Position numbers and translations under genes: made by a program. Of a stretch of 64,000 bases of DNA, positions 45,846 through 54,797 are shown in pieces. This DNA is from Saccharopolyspora gloriosae (GTDB taxonomy: Bacteria; Actinomycetota; Actinomycetes; Mycobacteriales; Pseudonocardiaceae). A model generated the notes under the pieces. That model had not been told where the DNA came from. It saw only the letters and a program-made list of their open reading frames with translations, and did not search any database. The DNA is taken from assembly GCF_022828475.1 (NCBI RefSeq), contig NZ_CP059557.1:4139470-4203469 (forward strand), in the 5' to 3' direction. Numbering within the stretch: position 1 is the stretch's first letter; each line of letters starts with the position of its first letter.

Positions 45846-47633
45846 TCAACGACCGACGGCGTATCCCTGCATTCCGCGCGGGTTCGCCGCCGCCGAGAGG
45901 ACCCCGGTCTCCGGGTCGCGGGCCACGGCGCTGAGCCTGCCCTCCGACCACGGCTCCCCCACCGTCACGTCGTGCCCACGGCGGCGGAGATCGGCGATGG
46001 CCGAGTAGCCGACGCGGGACTCCACGGTGACGGCGCCGGGGCGCATCGCCCGCGGGTAGAACGAGCCGGGGAAGCTCTCGGAGTGCCAGTTCGGCGCATC
46101 GATCGCGCCTTGGAGGTCATAGCCGCCGCGGACCTTCTCGCGCTGGGCGACGCCGAGGAAGAAGTGCGTGCTCCACTGGTCCTGCTGGTCGCCGCCGGGC
46201 GTGCCGAACGCGAGCACCGGCCGCCCGTCGCGCAACGCCAGCGACGGAGTCAGCGTGGTGCGCGGCCGCTTGCCGGGAGCCAGCGAGTTCGGCAGACCCG
46301 GGTCGAGCCAGGCCATCTGCAGCCGGGTGCCGAGCGGGAAACCGAGCTCTCCGATCACCGGGTTGGAGTGCAGCCAGCCGCCGCTGGGCGTCGCGGCGAT
46401 CATGTTGCCCCACCGGTCCACGATGTCCAGGTGGCAGGTGTCGCCCTGGGTCTCACCGCTGCGGGCCACCGTGGGTTCGCCCGCGCCCGCGGGCGCGATC
46501 AGGTCCAGCGGCCCGTCCTGCACCCGGTGGGAGTGCGCGCTGAGCCGGGGTCTGCGTCCGCCGGGGCTGCCGGGGCGCAGTTCGAACGAGGCCAGCTCGC
46601 CGATCAGTGCGCGGCGCTGCTCGTTGTAGGCGGGGTCGAGCAGATCGTCGACGGTGACTACGGTGCTGTCGCCGTACCAGGCCTCCCGGTCGGCCATCGC
46701 GAGCTTGGTGCCTTCGATGAGCGTGTGCAGGTAGTCCGGAGTTCCGAGGTCGAGCGATTCGGGCAGCAGCGCGAGTTGCTGCAGCAGCACCGGTCCTTGG
46801 CTCCACAGCCCGGCTTTGCAGACCGTCCAGCCGTTCCAGTCGTAGCTGGCGGGTTCCTCGTAGGTGGCGGCGAACCCGGCGAGGTCGTCGCCGGTGAGGG
46901 TCCCTTTATGCCGCTCCCCCGAACTGTCCATCGTGGACTGAAAGGCGGCGCCGGCGAGGGCTTCGGCGATGAATCCCTCGCGCCAGACCCGCCGGGCCGC
47001 GTCGAGCTGGGCGTCCCGGGACGCCCCGGCGGCCTCGGCTTCGGCGAGCACTCGCCGCCACGTCCGCGCCAGCGCCGGGTTGCGCAGCAGCGCTCCCGGC
47101 GCGGGCGGTTCGCCGCCGGGCAGGTACAACTCGGCGGAGGTGGTCCACTCCGAGGTGAACAGCTCGCGCACGGTCTGCACGGTCTGCCCGATGCGTTCCA
47201 CCGCCGGATGCCCGTTCTCGGCGTAGCCGATGGCGTACTTCAGCACCTCCGCGAGCGTTTTGGTGCCGTGGTCGCGCAACAGCAGCAGCCACGCGTCGAA
47301 GGCGCCGGGCACGGCGGCCGCGAGCGGACCGGTGCCGGGCACCAGTTCCAGCCCCAGGTCCCGGTAGTGCGCGATCGTCGCGGCGGCGGGCGCCGGTCCT
47401 TGACCGCACAGCACCGTCGGAGCTCCCCCCGCGGGCGCGAAGATGATCGGGACCTCACCGGCCGGGCCGTTCAGGTGCGGTTCGACGACGTGCAGCACGA
47501 ACCCGGCCGCCACCGCCGCGTCGAAAGCGTTGCCGTCGTCCTCCAGCACCGCCATCGCGGCAGAAGACGCCAGCCAGTGCGTCGAAGCCACCATGCCGTG
47601 CGTGCCCTGAAGTGTCGGTCGCGTCGTGAACAA
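45846..47633 (-). CDS. Gamma-glutamyltransferase-family protein
   Basis: A 595-residue member of the GGT/Ntn-hydrolase superfamily. The TTG at 47633 is favoured: GGAAGG lies a few bases upstream and the product starts FTTRPTLQGTHGMVASTHWL, the normal family start. The large-subunit part includes DDGNAFDAAVAAGFVLHVVEPH; the autoprocessing threonine sits in ETQGDTCHLDIVDRWGNM; GSPGGDQQ-like FGTPGGDQQDQW and SVTVESRVG-like segments follow. There is no signal peptide, so it is likely cytosolic, unlike classical GGT. It may cleave glutathione-like or gamma-glutamyl compounds; relatives also include cephalosporin acylases. Confidence 0.85.
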   Translation of the reverse strand: MFTTRPTLQGTHGMVASTHWLASSAAMAVLEDDGNAFDAAVAAGFVLHVVEPHLNGPAGEVPIIFAPAGGAPTVLCGQGPAPAAATIAHYRDLGLELVPGTGPLAAAVPGAFDAWLLLLRDHGTKTLAEVLKYAIGYAENGHPAVERIGQTVQTVRELFTSEWTTSAELYLPGGEPPAPGALLRNPALARTWRRVLAEAEAAGASRDAQLDAARRVWREGFIAEALAGAAFQSTMDSSGERHKGTLTGDDLAGFAATYEEPASYDWNGWTVCKAGLWSQGPVLLQQLALLPESLDLGTPDYLHTLIEGTKLAMADREAWYGDSTVVTVDDLLDPAYNEQRRALIGELASFELRPGSPGGRRPRLSAHSHRVQDGPLDLIAPAGAGEPTVARSGETQGDTCHLDIVDRWGNMIAATPSGGWLHSNPVIGELGFPLGTRLQMAWLDPGLPNSLAPGKRPRTTLTPSLALRDGRPVLAFGTPGGDQQDQWSTHFFLGVAQREKVRGGYDLQGAIDAPNWHSESFPGSFYPRAMRPGAVTVESRVGYSAIADLRRRGHDVTVGEPWSEGRLSAVARDPETGVLSAAANPRGMQGYAVGR

Positions 47634-47716
47634 CCTGGTCCTTCCGCCGTTCGGGTCCGAACAGTCAACACCACGACCGGACGAGGAACCAAGAAGCGTC
47701 GCGACCGAGCACCGGG

Positions 47717-48133
47717 TCAGCCGCCGAAACCGATGCCGAAAACCTCCAGCACCGTGTACACGCCGAGCACGGTGATCGCCGCGCTGCTGAGCACGAGCGC
47801 GGCGGTCAGCCACCGGTTCGCGCGGAACCTCCGGTCCACTTCGGTGCTGCGCAGCTGCCACACGGCGACGACCACGGCGAGCAGGAACACGCCGCTGCCG
47901 ATGCCGCCGATCTGCACCATCAGCACCGGTTCTTGCGCGAACAGGAACAGCACCGCCCACAGCGGCGGGAACAGGATGGTGAGCAACCGCACGGTGCGCT
48001 GCCGGGATCGGACGTCGTGCCAGTCGATGACGCCGAGCAGCCCGAGCGTGTTCGTCCACAGTCGCGGGACGCTCGCGGCGGAACCGATGGCGGTGGAGCC
48101 GAGCACGGCGATGGCGCCGAACAGGAGGTGCAT
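47717..48133 (-). pseudogene. C-terminal fragment of an Nramp-like metal transporter
   Basis: The 138-residue frame starting at the ATG at 48133 contains SAASVPRLWTNTLGLLG, FPPLWAVLFLFAQEPVLMVQIGGIGSGVFLL and ANRWLTAALVLSSAAITVLGVYTVL. It resembles only the last four membrane segments of Nramp-type divalent-metal transporters; the metal-binding helices 1 and 6 are missing. Immediately on its upstream side the other strand carries the tail of another gene, so this is a broken gene, possibly still translated. Identification is by pattern and moderately secure. Confidence 0.5.
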
Positions 48134-48139
48134 TCGACG

Positions 48140-48286
48140 AAGCTGGGGCGCCGCCCGTTCCACGCGTGGGCGCAACTGCCCGAGCGGTGGACGCTGGTCA
48201 CCGACGCCGATGCCGACCCGGCCGCCACGGCGCCGTTCCTGAGCCGCGGCGTCGACGTCGTCGTCGCGGACCGCCAGGAGCCGTGA
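48140..48286 (+). pseudogene. Tail of a degraded oxidoreductase-like gene
   Basis: Frame ending at the TGA at 48286 reads TKLGRRPFHAWAQLPERW, then TLVTDADADPAATAPFLSRG and VDVVVADRQEP. This looks like the C-terminal end of a flavoprotein or Rossmann-type enzyme, with no start or body upstream because the Nramp-like fragment begins right there on the opposite strand. Assignment is tentative. Confidence 0.3.
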
Positions 48287-48556
48287 CCGGCCGCTGAAGC
48301 CCTCGCGGGATGGTCCTGCGGCCGGTGTTCTCGTACGGCGACGTTCCAGCGGCTCGGCGGTTCGGTCGGCGTCACGCCGGCCGGGGCGACGTAGTTCGCG
48401 GTCGGACAGTCCGCTGAGCACGCCATGTCCACAAGGCGGTGGTATTCCTGTGCACCGGGGAATAACACTGCGCTTGCGGCGTTGAACCGTTCCAGCCTCG
48501 ATCACGATTCAGACCTACGATCGAGGTTCCCGAACCGACCGCAAGAGGAGTGTTGA

Positions 48557-48994
48557 GTGGGCAACAGCGACGAGGCAGTGGAATTGAGCCCGACCGACTG
48601 GGTTCAGGAGCAGACGAAGAAGATCCGTGAGAGCGGCACCACCGAGGGCCTCTTGATCAACGGGGCGCCCATCGTGCTGCTCACGTTGCGCGGTGCCCGC
48701 ACCGGCAAGCTGCGCCACACCCCGGTGATGCGGGTGGAGCACAACGGCAGCTACGCGGTCGTCGCCTCCAAGGGCGGAGCCGCGGAGCACCCGACCTGGT
48801 ACTACAACATCAAGGCCCACCCCGAGTTCCCCCTCCAGGACGGCGCCATCACCAAGGAGTACGTCGCCCGCGAGGTCGAGGGCGACGAGCGCGACGAGTG
48901 GTGGGAGCGGGCCGTGGCGGCCTTCCCCGCTTACGGCGACTACCAGCAGAAGACCGACCGCCACATCCCGGTCTTCGTGCTCGACCCCAAGTGA
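48557..48994 (+). CDS. Ddn-like F420-dependent nitroreductase-family protein
   Basis: A 145-residue split-barrel flavin/deazaflavin protein (PF04075 type). Family marks: SPTDWVQEQTKKIRESG, the F420-binding VLLTLRGARTGKLRHTPVMRV, YAVVASKGGAAEHPTWYYNI and the ending DRHIPVFVLDP. Relatives in mycobacteria include Ddn, which activates nitroimidazole drugs using reduced F420, and quinone reductases protecting against redox stress. AAGAGGAG lies ahead of the GTG/ATG start. A perfect hairpin follows the stop. Confidence 0.93.
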   Translation: MGNSDEAVELSPTDWVQEQTKKIRESGTTEGLLINGAPIVLLTLRGARTGKLRHTPVMRVEHNGSYAVVASKGGAAEHPTWYYNIKAHPEFPLQDGAITKEYVAREVEGDERDEWWERAVAAFPAYGDYQQKTDRHIPVFVLDPK

Positions 48995-49016
48995 CGCATC
49001 GGCGTCCGCGTGCTGA

Positions 49017-49044
49017 AACGGCCCCGCCGCGCGGCGGGGCCGTT
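49017..49044 (+). terminator. Terminator after the Ddn-like gene
   Basis: AACGGCCCCGCCGC is followed at once by GCGGCGGGGCCGTT, a perfect 14-bp inverted repeat with no extra loop bases, 22 bases after the stop codon. Confidence 0.75.
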
Positions 49045-49055
49045 CGCGTTCCGGT

Positions 49056-49340
49056 TCAGTCCTCCGACGCGGCGGTGCGGTCCGCCGAGTAGGCGTCCCG
49101 GTCCTGCGCGCGACTGCGCAGGTGCGGCCGGACGTTGTCCGTCGGTCTGCACCATGAACCGGTCCGCCGTGATCGCCTCGGCGACCTGTTCCGGTTGCAG
49201 CGCCGCCAATTCCGGCCCGAGTCGGTGGTGGTCTCCGGCCCGAACGGCCGGATCGACCCCGCGACGCCGGTCATCACCGGCCCGAGGCACTGCGCGGTCA
49301 CTCCGACACCCTGCAGCTTCAGATACGTGTCGGTCACTGA
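49056..49340 (-). pseudogene. Frameshifted C-terminal remnant of an SDR gene
   Basis: Minus-strand pieces in two frames line up with the last third of an SDR enzyme: LKLQGVGVTAQCLGPVMTG (matching the usual GVxVTavCPGPV) from 49343 down to about 49214, then ELAALQPEQVAEAITADRFM (matching the usual PEQVAEAVV...RF) in a second frame, then RAQDRDAYSADRTAASED back in the first frame. Two compensating frameshifts and the missing NAD-binding half mark it as a decayed gene. Confidence 0.6.
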
Positions 49341-49445
49341 CATACGGGAACCGCTCGGTTGGACGCGGCCCGACCATCCTGGAAGACATCGCCGCCGGGG
49401 CCTGCGCGCTACCGGACCGACCGTCAGATCATCCCGAGGAACTCC

Positions 49446-50045
49446 TCAGCTTCGGCGAGTCGGCACCGCCAGCCACGCGAGCGCTTCGTCGGCGGCCGCC
49501 GCGGCGTTGCCGTGGGCACGCCCTTCGTTCCAGGCGACGAGGGCGGCGAACGTGGCGGCCTGGTAACCGCTGGCGACGGCGGTGGCGGCAGCAGGTGAGA
49601 TGTCCGGGACGCGCTGGACGATGAAGCGGGCGAGCTCCTCGATCCACGGCCGGTAGGCGGCGGGTGCGGAGCCGGCGAGTTCCGGTTCGCCGCACACGAC
49701 CCGGATCCAGTCGGGGCCGGCGGGCGTCATGGGCCCGTCGGATATGGAGGCGACGATCGCACGGCGTGCCGCTTCGCTCACCGGCGCGTCCTCGGGCATG
49801 GCTGCCAGCGCGTCGTGCAGTCGTCGGGTCGCGGCGGGAACGCCGACCCAGGCGATGTTCGATTTGTCGGTGAAGTGGCGGACGAGGGTGCGCACGCTGA
49901 CACCGGTGGCTTCGGCGATGTCGCGCCAGCCGACGGCGCTGTAGCCGTGCCCGTTCCACAGCCGGAAGGTCTCGGTGGCGATGGCGGCGCGGTCGAGCAC
50001 GGTCGGGCGACCGCGTTGCGGGGCGGGGGCATCGCTGTTGCTCAC
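49446..50045 (-). CDS. TetR-family regulator
   Basis: A 199-residue regulator with the TetR helix-turn-helix near residues 18-62 (LDRAAIATETFRLWNGHGYSAVGWRDIAEATGVSVRTLVRHFTDKSNI), and a C-terminal helical ligand domain. The GTG at 50045 is used as start. It is divergent from the SDR-OYE operon, and a symmetrical TTTTGGC/GCCAAAA site lies 45-65 bases ahead of the SDR gene; it probably represses that operon and is relieved by a substrate of it. Confidence 0.9.
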   Translation of the reverse strand: MSNSDAPAPQRGRPTVLDRAAIATETFRLWNGHGYSAVGWRDIAEATGVSVRTLVRHFTDKSNIAWVGVPAATRRLHDALAAMPEDAPVSEAARRAIVASISDGPMTPAGPDWIRVVCGEPELAGSAPAAYRPWIEELARFIVQRVPDISPAAATAVASGYQAATFAALVAWNEGRAHGNAAAAADEALAWLAVPTRRS

Positions 50046-50191
50046 CGCCCCGACACTAGCGAACCCCGCGGGACGCGCCTGGATTCGACCGGTTTCACAG
50101 CGCCGGTCAGCGGTACCGGAAACGCCTGCACGATGCCTCTCCCAACACAGCACCCGGCACTGGGAACCGGTGCGCACAAGCAGGAGAATAT

Positions 50192-50212
50192 TTTTGGCTC
50201 AATGCGCCAAAA
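50192..50212. promoter_or_regulatory. Candidate TetR operator
   Basis: TTTTGGC (50192-50198), seven-base spacer TCAATGC, GCCAAAA (50206-50212): a perfect inverted repeat in the only AT-rich stretch between the divergent TetR and SDR genes. Confidence 0.65.
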
Positions 50213-50255
50213 TCTTGGTATCGTCACCTCCGCACCCGGCGGGGAGGAGGAGTCA

Positions 50256-51053
50256 ATGGGCACCTACGCGGTCACCGGGTCGGCATCGGGCATGGGGAGC
50301 GCGACCGCGGGAAAGCTCCGCGCGGCGGGTCACACCGTTGTCGGGGTGGACCTGGCCAACGCCGATCTGGTGGCCGATCTGTCCACCGCCGATGGTCGCC
50401 GAACTGCGGCGGAAGGAGTGCTCGCGGCCGTCGGCGGGCGTCTCGACGGAGCCGTCCTGGCGGCCGGAGTTGGACCGGTTCCGGGCCGAGAAGCCGTGAT
50501 CCCGCAGGTCAACTACTTCGGCGCGATCGAGCTGCTGCGCCGGTGGCGCCCCGCTCTGGCCGCAGCGGGCAACGCCAAAGTCGTGGTGCTCTCCAGCAAT
50601 TCGACGACCACGACACCACTGGTGCCACGCCGTGCGGTGCGCGCGCTGCTGTCCGGCGATCCGGACAGAGCGGTGCGCGGTGCGCGGGTTTTCGGCAAGG
50701 CCGCTCGCGCGATCATCTACAGCGGCTCCAAGATCGCCCTGAGCCGCTGGGTGCGCCGGACCGCGGTGCTTCCGGAATGGGCCGGGTCCGGCATCCGGCT
50801 GAACGCGCTCGCCCCGGGGGCGATCCTGACCCCGATCTTCCCGGTTCCCATCGGCGGGTACGGCGACCCGTCCCAGCTCGCCGACTGGGTGGTGTTCATG
50901 CTCTCCGACGCCGCCGACTTCCTGGTGGGCAGCGTTGTGTTCGTGGACGACGGGTCGGATGCCTACTTCCGCTTCGATGCCTGGCCGCGCCCGGTCCCGC
51001 TGCGCGGGCTCACACGCTACCTGCGTCGAATGCGCTCGTTCGGAACGTTCTGA
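50256..51053 (+). CDS. SDR-family oxidoreductase (3-alpha-hydroxysteroid dehydrogenase-like)
   Basis: A 265-residue SDR. Features are YAVTGSASGMGSATAGKLRAAG (TGxxxGxG), VGVDLANADLVADLST (an Asp after strand 2, favouring NAD), VLSSNSTTTTPLVP with the catalytic serine and YSGSKIALSRWVRR with YxxxK, then LAPGAILTPIF. The short substrate loop and the length match 3-alpha-hydroxysteroid dehydrogenase/carbonyl-reductase relatives found beside Old Yellow Enzymes. The ATG follows GGGAGGAGG. It lies 44 bases ahead of the OYE gene in the same operon. Terpenoid or steroid-like alcohols are likely substrates, but this is inference. Confidence 0.9.
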   Translation: MGTYAVTGSASGMGSATAGKLRAAGHTVVGVDLANADLVADLSTADGRRTAAEGVLAAVGGRLDGAVLAAGVGPVPGREAVIPQVNYFGAIELLRRWRPALAAAGNAKVVVLSSNSTTTTPLVPRRAVRALLSGDPDRAVRGARVFGKAARAIIYSGSKIALSRWVRRTAVLPEWAGSGIRLNALAPGAILTPIFPVPIGGYGDPSQLADWVVFMLSDAADFLVGSVVFVDDGSDAYFRFDAWPRPVPLRGLTRYLRRMRSFGTF

Positions 51054-51097
51054 CAACGCGCGGGCGCAGCTGATTCGACGAAGCAAAGGAGACGGCC

Positions 51098-52333
51098 ATG
51101 GAGGCCATTCCGGATGTGCTCGCCCCGGCGACGCTCGGCCCGACGCGGTTGCGCAACCGCACGATCAAGGCCGCGACGTACGAGAACATGGCTCGCGGCG
51201 GGTTGGTGACCGATGCGCTGATCGACTTCCACGTGCGGCACGCGGCCGGCGGGGTCGGGATGACCACGGTCGCCTACTGCGCCGTCGCCCCGGAAGGCCG
51301 CACCGATGGTGAGCAGATCGTGTGGCGGCCGGAGGCGGCACCGGGGCTGCGGCGGTTGACCGAGGCGGTGCACGCGGAGGGCGCGGCGATCTCCGCGCAG
51401 GCCGGTCACTCCGGCCCGGTCGCCGACTCGACCAAGACCAAGGTGCCCGCACTCGGGCCGAGCGGGTCGCGCAGCCTGCTGTCGCTGCGCAAGGTCAAGG
51501 CCGCTACCAGCGCGGACCTGGACCGCGTCGTGCAGGCGCACGGCGCCGCGGCCAGGATGGCGGTGCGAACCGGGTTCGACGCGGTGGAGATCCACCTGGG
51601 CCACAACTACCTCGCCAGCTCCTTCCTGAGCCCGAGGCTCAACAAGCGCACCGATTCCTACGGCGGCAGCCTGGCGAATCGCGCCCGCCTGGCGCTGCGG
51701 ATCATGCGCGCGGTACGCGAGGCGGTGGGCGACCGGATCGCGATCCTGGCCAAGCTGAACATGGACGACGGCGTCCCAGGTGGCTTCTGGCTGGACGAGG
51801 CGATCATCGTCGCGCGGTGGCTGGAGCGCGAGGGCACCGTGGACGCGCTGGAGATGACGGCAGGCAGCTCGCTGCTCAATCCGATGTACCTGTTCAAAGG
51901 CGACGCGCCGGTGCGGGAATTCGCCTCCGTGATGCGGGAACCGATCCGCACCGGCGTGAAACTCATCGGCGGCAGGTTCCTCCGCGAATACCCCTACCAG
52001 GACGGGTACCTGCTGGAGGACGCGCGGCAGATCCGTGCGGCGGTGGACCTCCCGATGGTGCTGCTCGGCGGGATCACCGATCGCCGGATCATGGACACCG
52101 CGATGCGCGAGGGTTTCCAGTTCGTCGCGATGGGCCGTGCGCTGCTGCGCGAACCGACCCTCATCAACCGAATCTCGGCCGACCCTGACGCGCGGTCGCT
52201 GTGCAACCACAACAACCGCTGCATGGTCACGATCTTCACCGGCAGCCGCTGCGTCCTCGTTCCCGGCCCGGACGTCGAAAGCCCCGCCGGGCAAAGGGCT
52301 TCCGACCGACCACATGATGCGCGGGAAGGCTGA
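51098..52333 (+). CDS. NADH:flavin oxidoreductase (OYE-like), SDR partner
   Basis: A 411-residue FMN-binding ene-reductase, larger than the one at 22727. It has TIKAATYENMARGGLVTDALI, ISAQAGHSGP, TGFDAVEIHLGHNYLASSFLSPRLNKRTDSYGGSL and, near the end, FQFVAMGRALLREPTLINRI; a late CNHNNRCM pair of cysteines resembles the FeS-site remnant of 2,4-dienoyl-CoA-reductase-type OYEs but is incomplete. AAAGGAG precedes the ATG. Together with the upstream SDR and the TetR repressor it forms a small catabolic operon for an unsaturated ketone or alcohol. Confidence 0.9.
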   Translation: MEAIPDVLAPATLGPTRLRNRTIKAATYENMARGGLVTDALIDFHVRHAAGGVGMTTVAYCAVAPEGRTDGEQIVWRPEAAPGLRRLTEAVHAEGAAISAQAGHSGPVADSTKTKVPALGPSGSRSLLSLRKVKAATSADLDRVVQAHGAAARMAVRTGFDAVEIHLGHNYLASSFLSPRLNKRTDSYGGSLANRARLALRIMRAVREAVGDRIAILAKLNMDDGVPGGFWLDEAIIVARWLEREGTVDALEMTAGSSLLNPMYLFKGDAPVREFASVMREPIRTGVKLIGGRFLREYPYQDGYLLEDARQIRAAVDLPMVLLGGITDRRIMDTAMREGFQFVAMGRALLREPTLINRISADPDARSLCNHNNRCMVTIFTGSRCVLVPGPDVESPAGQRASDRPHDAREG

Positions 52334-52374
52334 TTCGTCGCACCGGGCACCGCCTCGAACTCACCCACGGATGG

Positions 52375-54408
52375 TCATGGCGAGCCGGTGACCACGACGT
52401 CGTTGTGCGCTCCTTGCGCCACCACTCGGCCGTACTTGTCGGGTGTGACGGACCACAACGCGCTCATGGGCCGGTTCAGCACTCCTGATCGCACCGGGCC
52501 GTTCGGGGACGCGTAGTCCACACGATCCACGTGATCACCCGAGTCCTCGGCCCGGGCGAACACGAAGACGTAGCCGTCGCCGTTCGTCGCCGACATCGGC
52601 GAGCCGGTGTAGGCACCTTGGAGTTCCGGAATCCGCTCCCACTTCCCCGGCCAGGTGTTGGGGGCGGCACGGAGCTCCGTGCTCTGCCACAACAAGCCGT
52701 CTTCGTCCAGGGCGAACAGGTAGAGCAGTCCGTCGCCGCCCAGGGTCACCGTCGGCGGATACGCCAGCGCCTTGTCGTCGAACGGGTTGCCCGCGTGCTC
52801 CCGCCAGTCGTTCACAGCGCGCCCGCGCTGCGCCCAGGTGCGGAGCCGCTTCGTACCCCTCTCCAGTGCGAAGACCCGCAGGCATCCGTTGCGGTCGATG
52901 TGGATCTTCGGGTCGCCGAAGATCGACGGAGTCGTTCCCGCCTCATCGCTCATCGGGACCGCGTTGGACCACTCGTCGGTTCCGGCTCTCAGCTGGGTGA
53001 TGTGCCACAGCCTGTTGTCCTTGCCCCTGACGAACACTTCGAGCTTGCCATCGGAATCCTGGCTCGCCGTCGGCCGTCCCTGCACCTTGCCGATGTTCGG
53101 CATCGTTCGCCAGCCGCTCTGCGCCGCACGCACTGCGCCCCCTGCCGACAGGTTGTACCGCAAGTCGCCGTCCTTGCCGACCGCGAACGCGACCAGCCTT
53201 CCGCTGGCGTCCGGCACGATGACCGGGATGCCGCCGATCTCGCCTCCGATGTTCTCCGGCCCTTTCCACGAAACTCCGGTGTTCTGCCGGTACCGGTCGA
53301 CGTCCTGCCCGTCGGCTTGCAAGGTGACGAGGCTGCCGTCGACGGCCCGAGCGGTGGTGTGGGCGGGGAGTTCACATCCCTCGTCGCTGTCGCGCTGTTC
53401 GCACGCCGTGAGATTCACCGGCGCCGGCGGTGCGACAGGTGGCGCCACCGGCGGCGGTATCGACGGCGGCGGAACATCCGGCTGTGCCGCCGGGGCCGAT
53501 GGCGATTGCGCAACGGGCTGGTCCAGCCGGGACCACACCACGGGAGTCGCGACCGCCGCCATCAGCACGGCCGTGGCGGCCGCCAGGACGATGAACAGCC
53601 GCTTCCTCCGACGCCCGACGGCCCGTTCCGCTGAAGTCGCCGGCAGCAGCGCGGGAGCCGAGATGCGGGCGGCGTTGGGCGCGAGCACCAGGTCGTCGAT
53701 GCGTTCGCTGCCGCGCTGGCGGGGCCGTGGCAGTCCGCGTCGGTGCAGCTCCCGATCCAGGCCCCGGTAGACGTCGCGCATGCTCAGTTCCGCCGGTCCG
53801 TCGGCGTCGCCTCGGTCGAGCAGCCGGATCAGTTCGCCGGTGAACGCCGTGTGCCGCGCACCGGGCGGGGCGAGCGAGACCTGATCGCGGGCGGCCGAGG
53901 TCAGGACGTATCCACCGTGCACGTCGGCGAGGTCGATCGGATCCTGCGCGCTGAGCGTGCCGATCGCGCGTCCGGAGAAGCAGCAGTCCAGGACGATGAC
54001 GACCGCGCGAGCGCGGCTGTTGAGCAGGCTCTTGCGGATCGAGGCGTAAGGAACGGAACTGTGCTCCAGGCGGTACGTCTCCGGGTCGGTCGCCCGGGTC
54101 GCCAAGTACAGCTCACCGTCCGTGCTGACGAAACCGTGTCCGACGTAGTGCACGAGCAGGACGTCCGTGGCCTGTTCGGCGGCTTCGGCGACTGCGAGGC
54201 CCATCCGCATCGGGTCGGCGGAGTCCAGGATGCGGATGATCTGTTCGGGGCGCACGCCACACCGTTGCGTCAGCACCTGAGCCAGGTCGTCCATAGTGGA
54301 CTCCACGGCGGGAACCGGTGGCGCGGCGGAGTCGTTGGCGCAGCTCTGCGTGCCGACCAGGACCACCCTGCTTCCGGGTGACTTCAACTCGGTCATCGAC
54401 GAACTCAC
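52375..54408 (-). CDS. Membrane-anchored caspase-like peptidase with an outer beta-propeller
   Basis: A 677-residue protein with three parts. Residues 12-230 are a caspase-like (peptidase C14) domain: SRVVLVGTQSCAND, catalytic His91 in VHYVGHGFVSTDGELYL, catalytic Cys near 143 in VIVLDCCFSGRAIG. Residues 270-292 are one membrane helix behind a basic RRRKR stop, followed by a Pro-rich linker (300-331). The outer part (about 340-677) has four or five repeats of about 55 residues, each with a strand such as GKLEVFVRGKDNRLWHITQ or GLLYLFALDEDGLLWQSTE, typical of lectin-like (PLL/tectonin-like) propellers. The caspase would face the cytosol and the propeller outside. It is coupled to the EACC1 gene by a GTGA overlap, the arrangement of bacterial conflict systems. 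Confidence 0.88.
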   Translation of the reverse strand: MSSSMTELKSPGSRVVLVGTQSCANDSAAPPVPAVESTMDDLAQVLTQRCGVRPEQIIRILDSADPMRMGLAVAEAAEQATDVLLVHYVGHGFVSTDGELYLATRATDPETYRLEHSSVPYASIRKSLLNSRARAVVIVLDCCFSGRAIGTLSAQDPIDLADVHGGYVLTSAARDQVSLAPPGARHTAFTGELIRLLDRGDADGPAELSMRDVYRGLDRELHRRGLPRPRQRGSERIDDLVLAPNAARISAPALLPATSAERAVGRRRKRLFIVLAAATAVLMAAVATPVVWSRLDQPVAQSPSAPAAQPDVPPPSIPPPVAPPVAPPAPVNLTACEQRDSDEGCELPAHTTARAVDGSLVTLQADGQDVDRYRQNTGVSWKGPENIGGEIGGIPVIVPDASGRLVAFAVGKDGDLRYNLSAGGAVRAAQSGWRTMPNIGKVQGRPTASQDSDGKLEVFVRGKDNRLWHITQLRAGTDEWSNAVPMSDEAGTTPSIFGDPKIHIDRNGCLRVFALERGTKRLRTWAQRGRAVNDWREHAGNPFDDKALAYPPTVTLGGDGLLYLFALDEDGLLWQSTELRAAPNTWPGKWERIPELQGAYTGSPMSATNGDGYVFVFARAEDSGDHVDRVDYASPNGPVRSGVLNRPMSALWSVTPDKYGRVVAQGAHNDVVVTGSP

Positions 54409-54797
54409 CCCTCCCCGCGCGGCGCGCCGGCGTCGGCGGCGAGCGTCGTGGCCAGTTCACGCGTGAGCCGCCCACGAGCCGCCAAGTCCGCCTGCCGAAG
54501 GTCCCGAGCGGACAACGTGACGCCGGCTCCGCCGACCGTTTTGGCGACGGTGCAGGCGACGTCCACGGCCCGATGCTGCAACCACGTGCTGACGGCGGTC
54601 ATGAGTCCGGCCGTCGTCGCTCCGGTGCCCAGCGTCACCAGGATCAGGACCGGGACGGTGCCGAGCTGCCCGGCTTCGGGCGGGCGCTCGACGAGGTGCA
54701 CGTGTCCCCTGAGTTCGGGCTCCTCCGCCAGCCAAGTCCGCAGCGCGCGTAATTCGTCCGTCGTCTCGACACCGGTCATGGAAATTTCCAGCTCCAC
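54405..54797 (-). CDS. Effector-associated constant component EACC1
   Basis: A 130-residue protein matching the EACC1 family: MELEISMTGVETTDELRALR, then TWLAEEPELRGHVHLVERPP, PVLILVTLGTGATTAGLMTA, STWLQHRAVDVACTVAK and LSARDLRQADLAARGRLTRE. EACC1 proteins occur beside caspase-like or other effector proteins in bacterial ternary conflict systems and are predicted to present or activate the effector. The C-terminus overlaps the caspase gene start. There is no separate NTPase or trypsin-like gene beside it, so the module here is minimal. Confidence 0.88.
   Translation of the reverse strand: MELEISMTGVETTDELRALRTWLAEEPELRGHVHLVERPPEAGQLGTVPVLILVTLGTGATTAGLMTAVSTWLQHRAVDVACTVAKTVGGAGVTLSARDLRQADLAARGRLTRELATTLAADAGAPRGEG

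Noticed and set aside
45765-48242. Long plus-strand frame opposite the GGT-family gene
   Set aside because: Shadow of the minus-strand gene with its well-conserved motifs.
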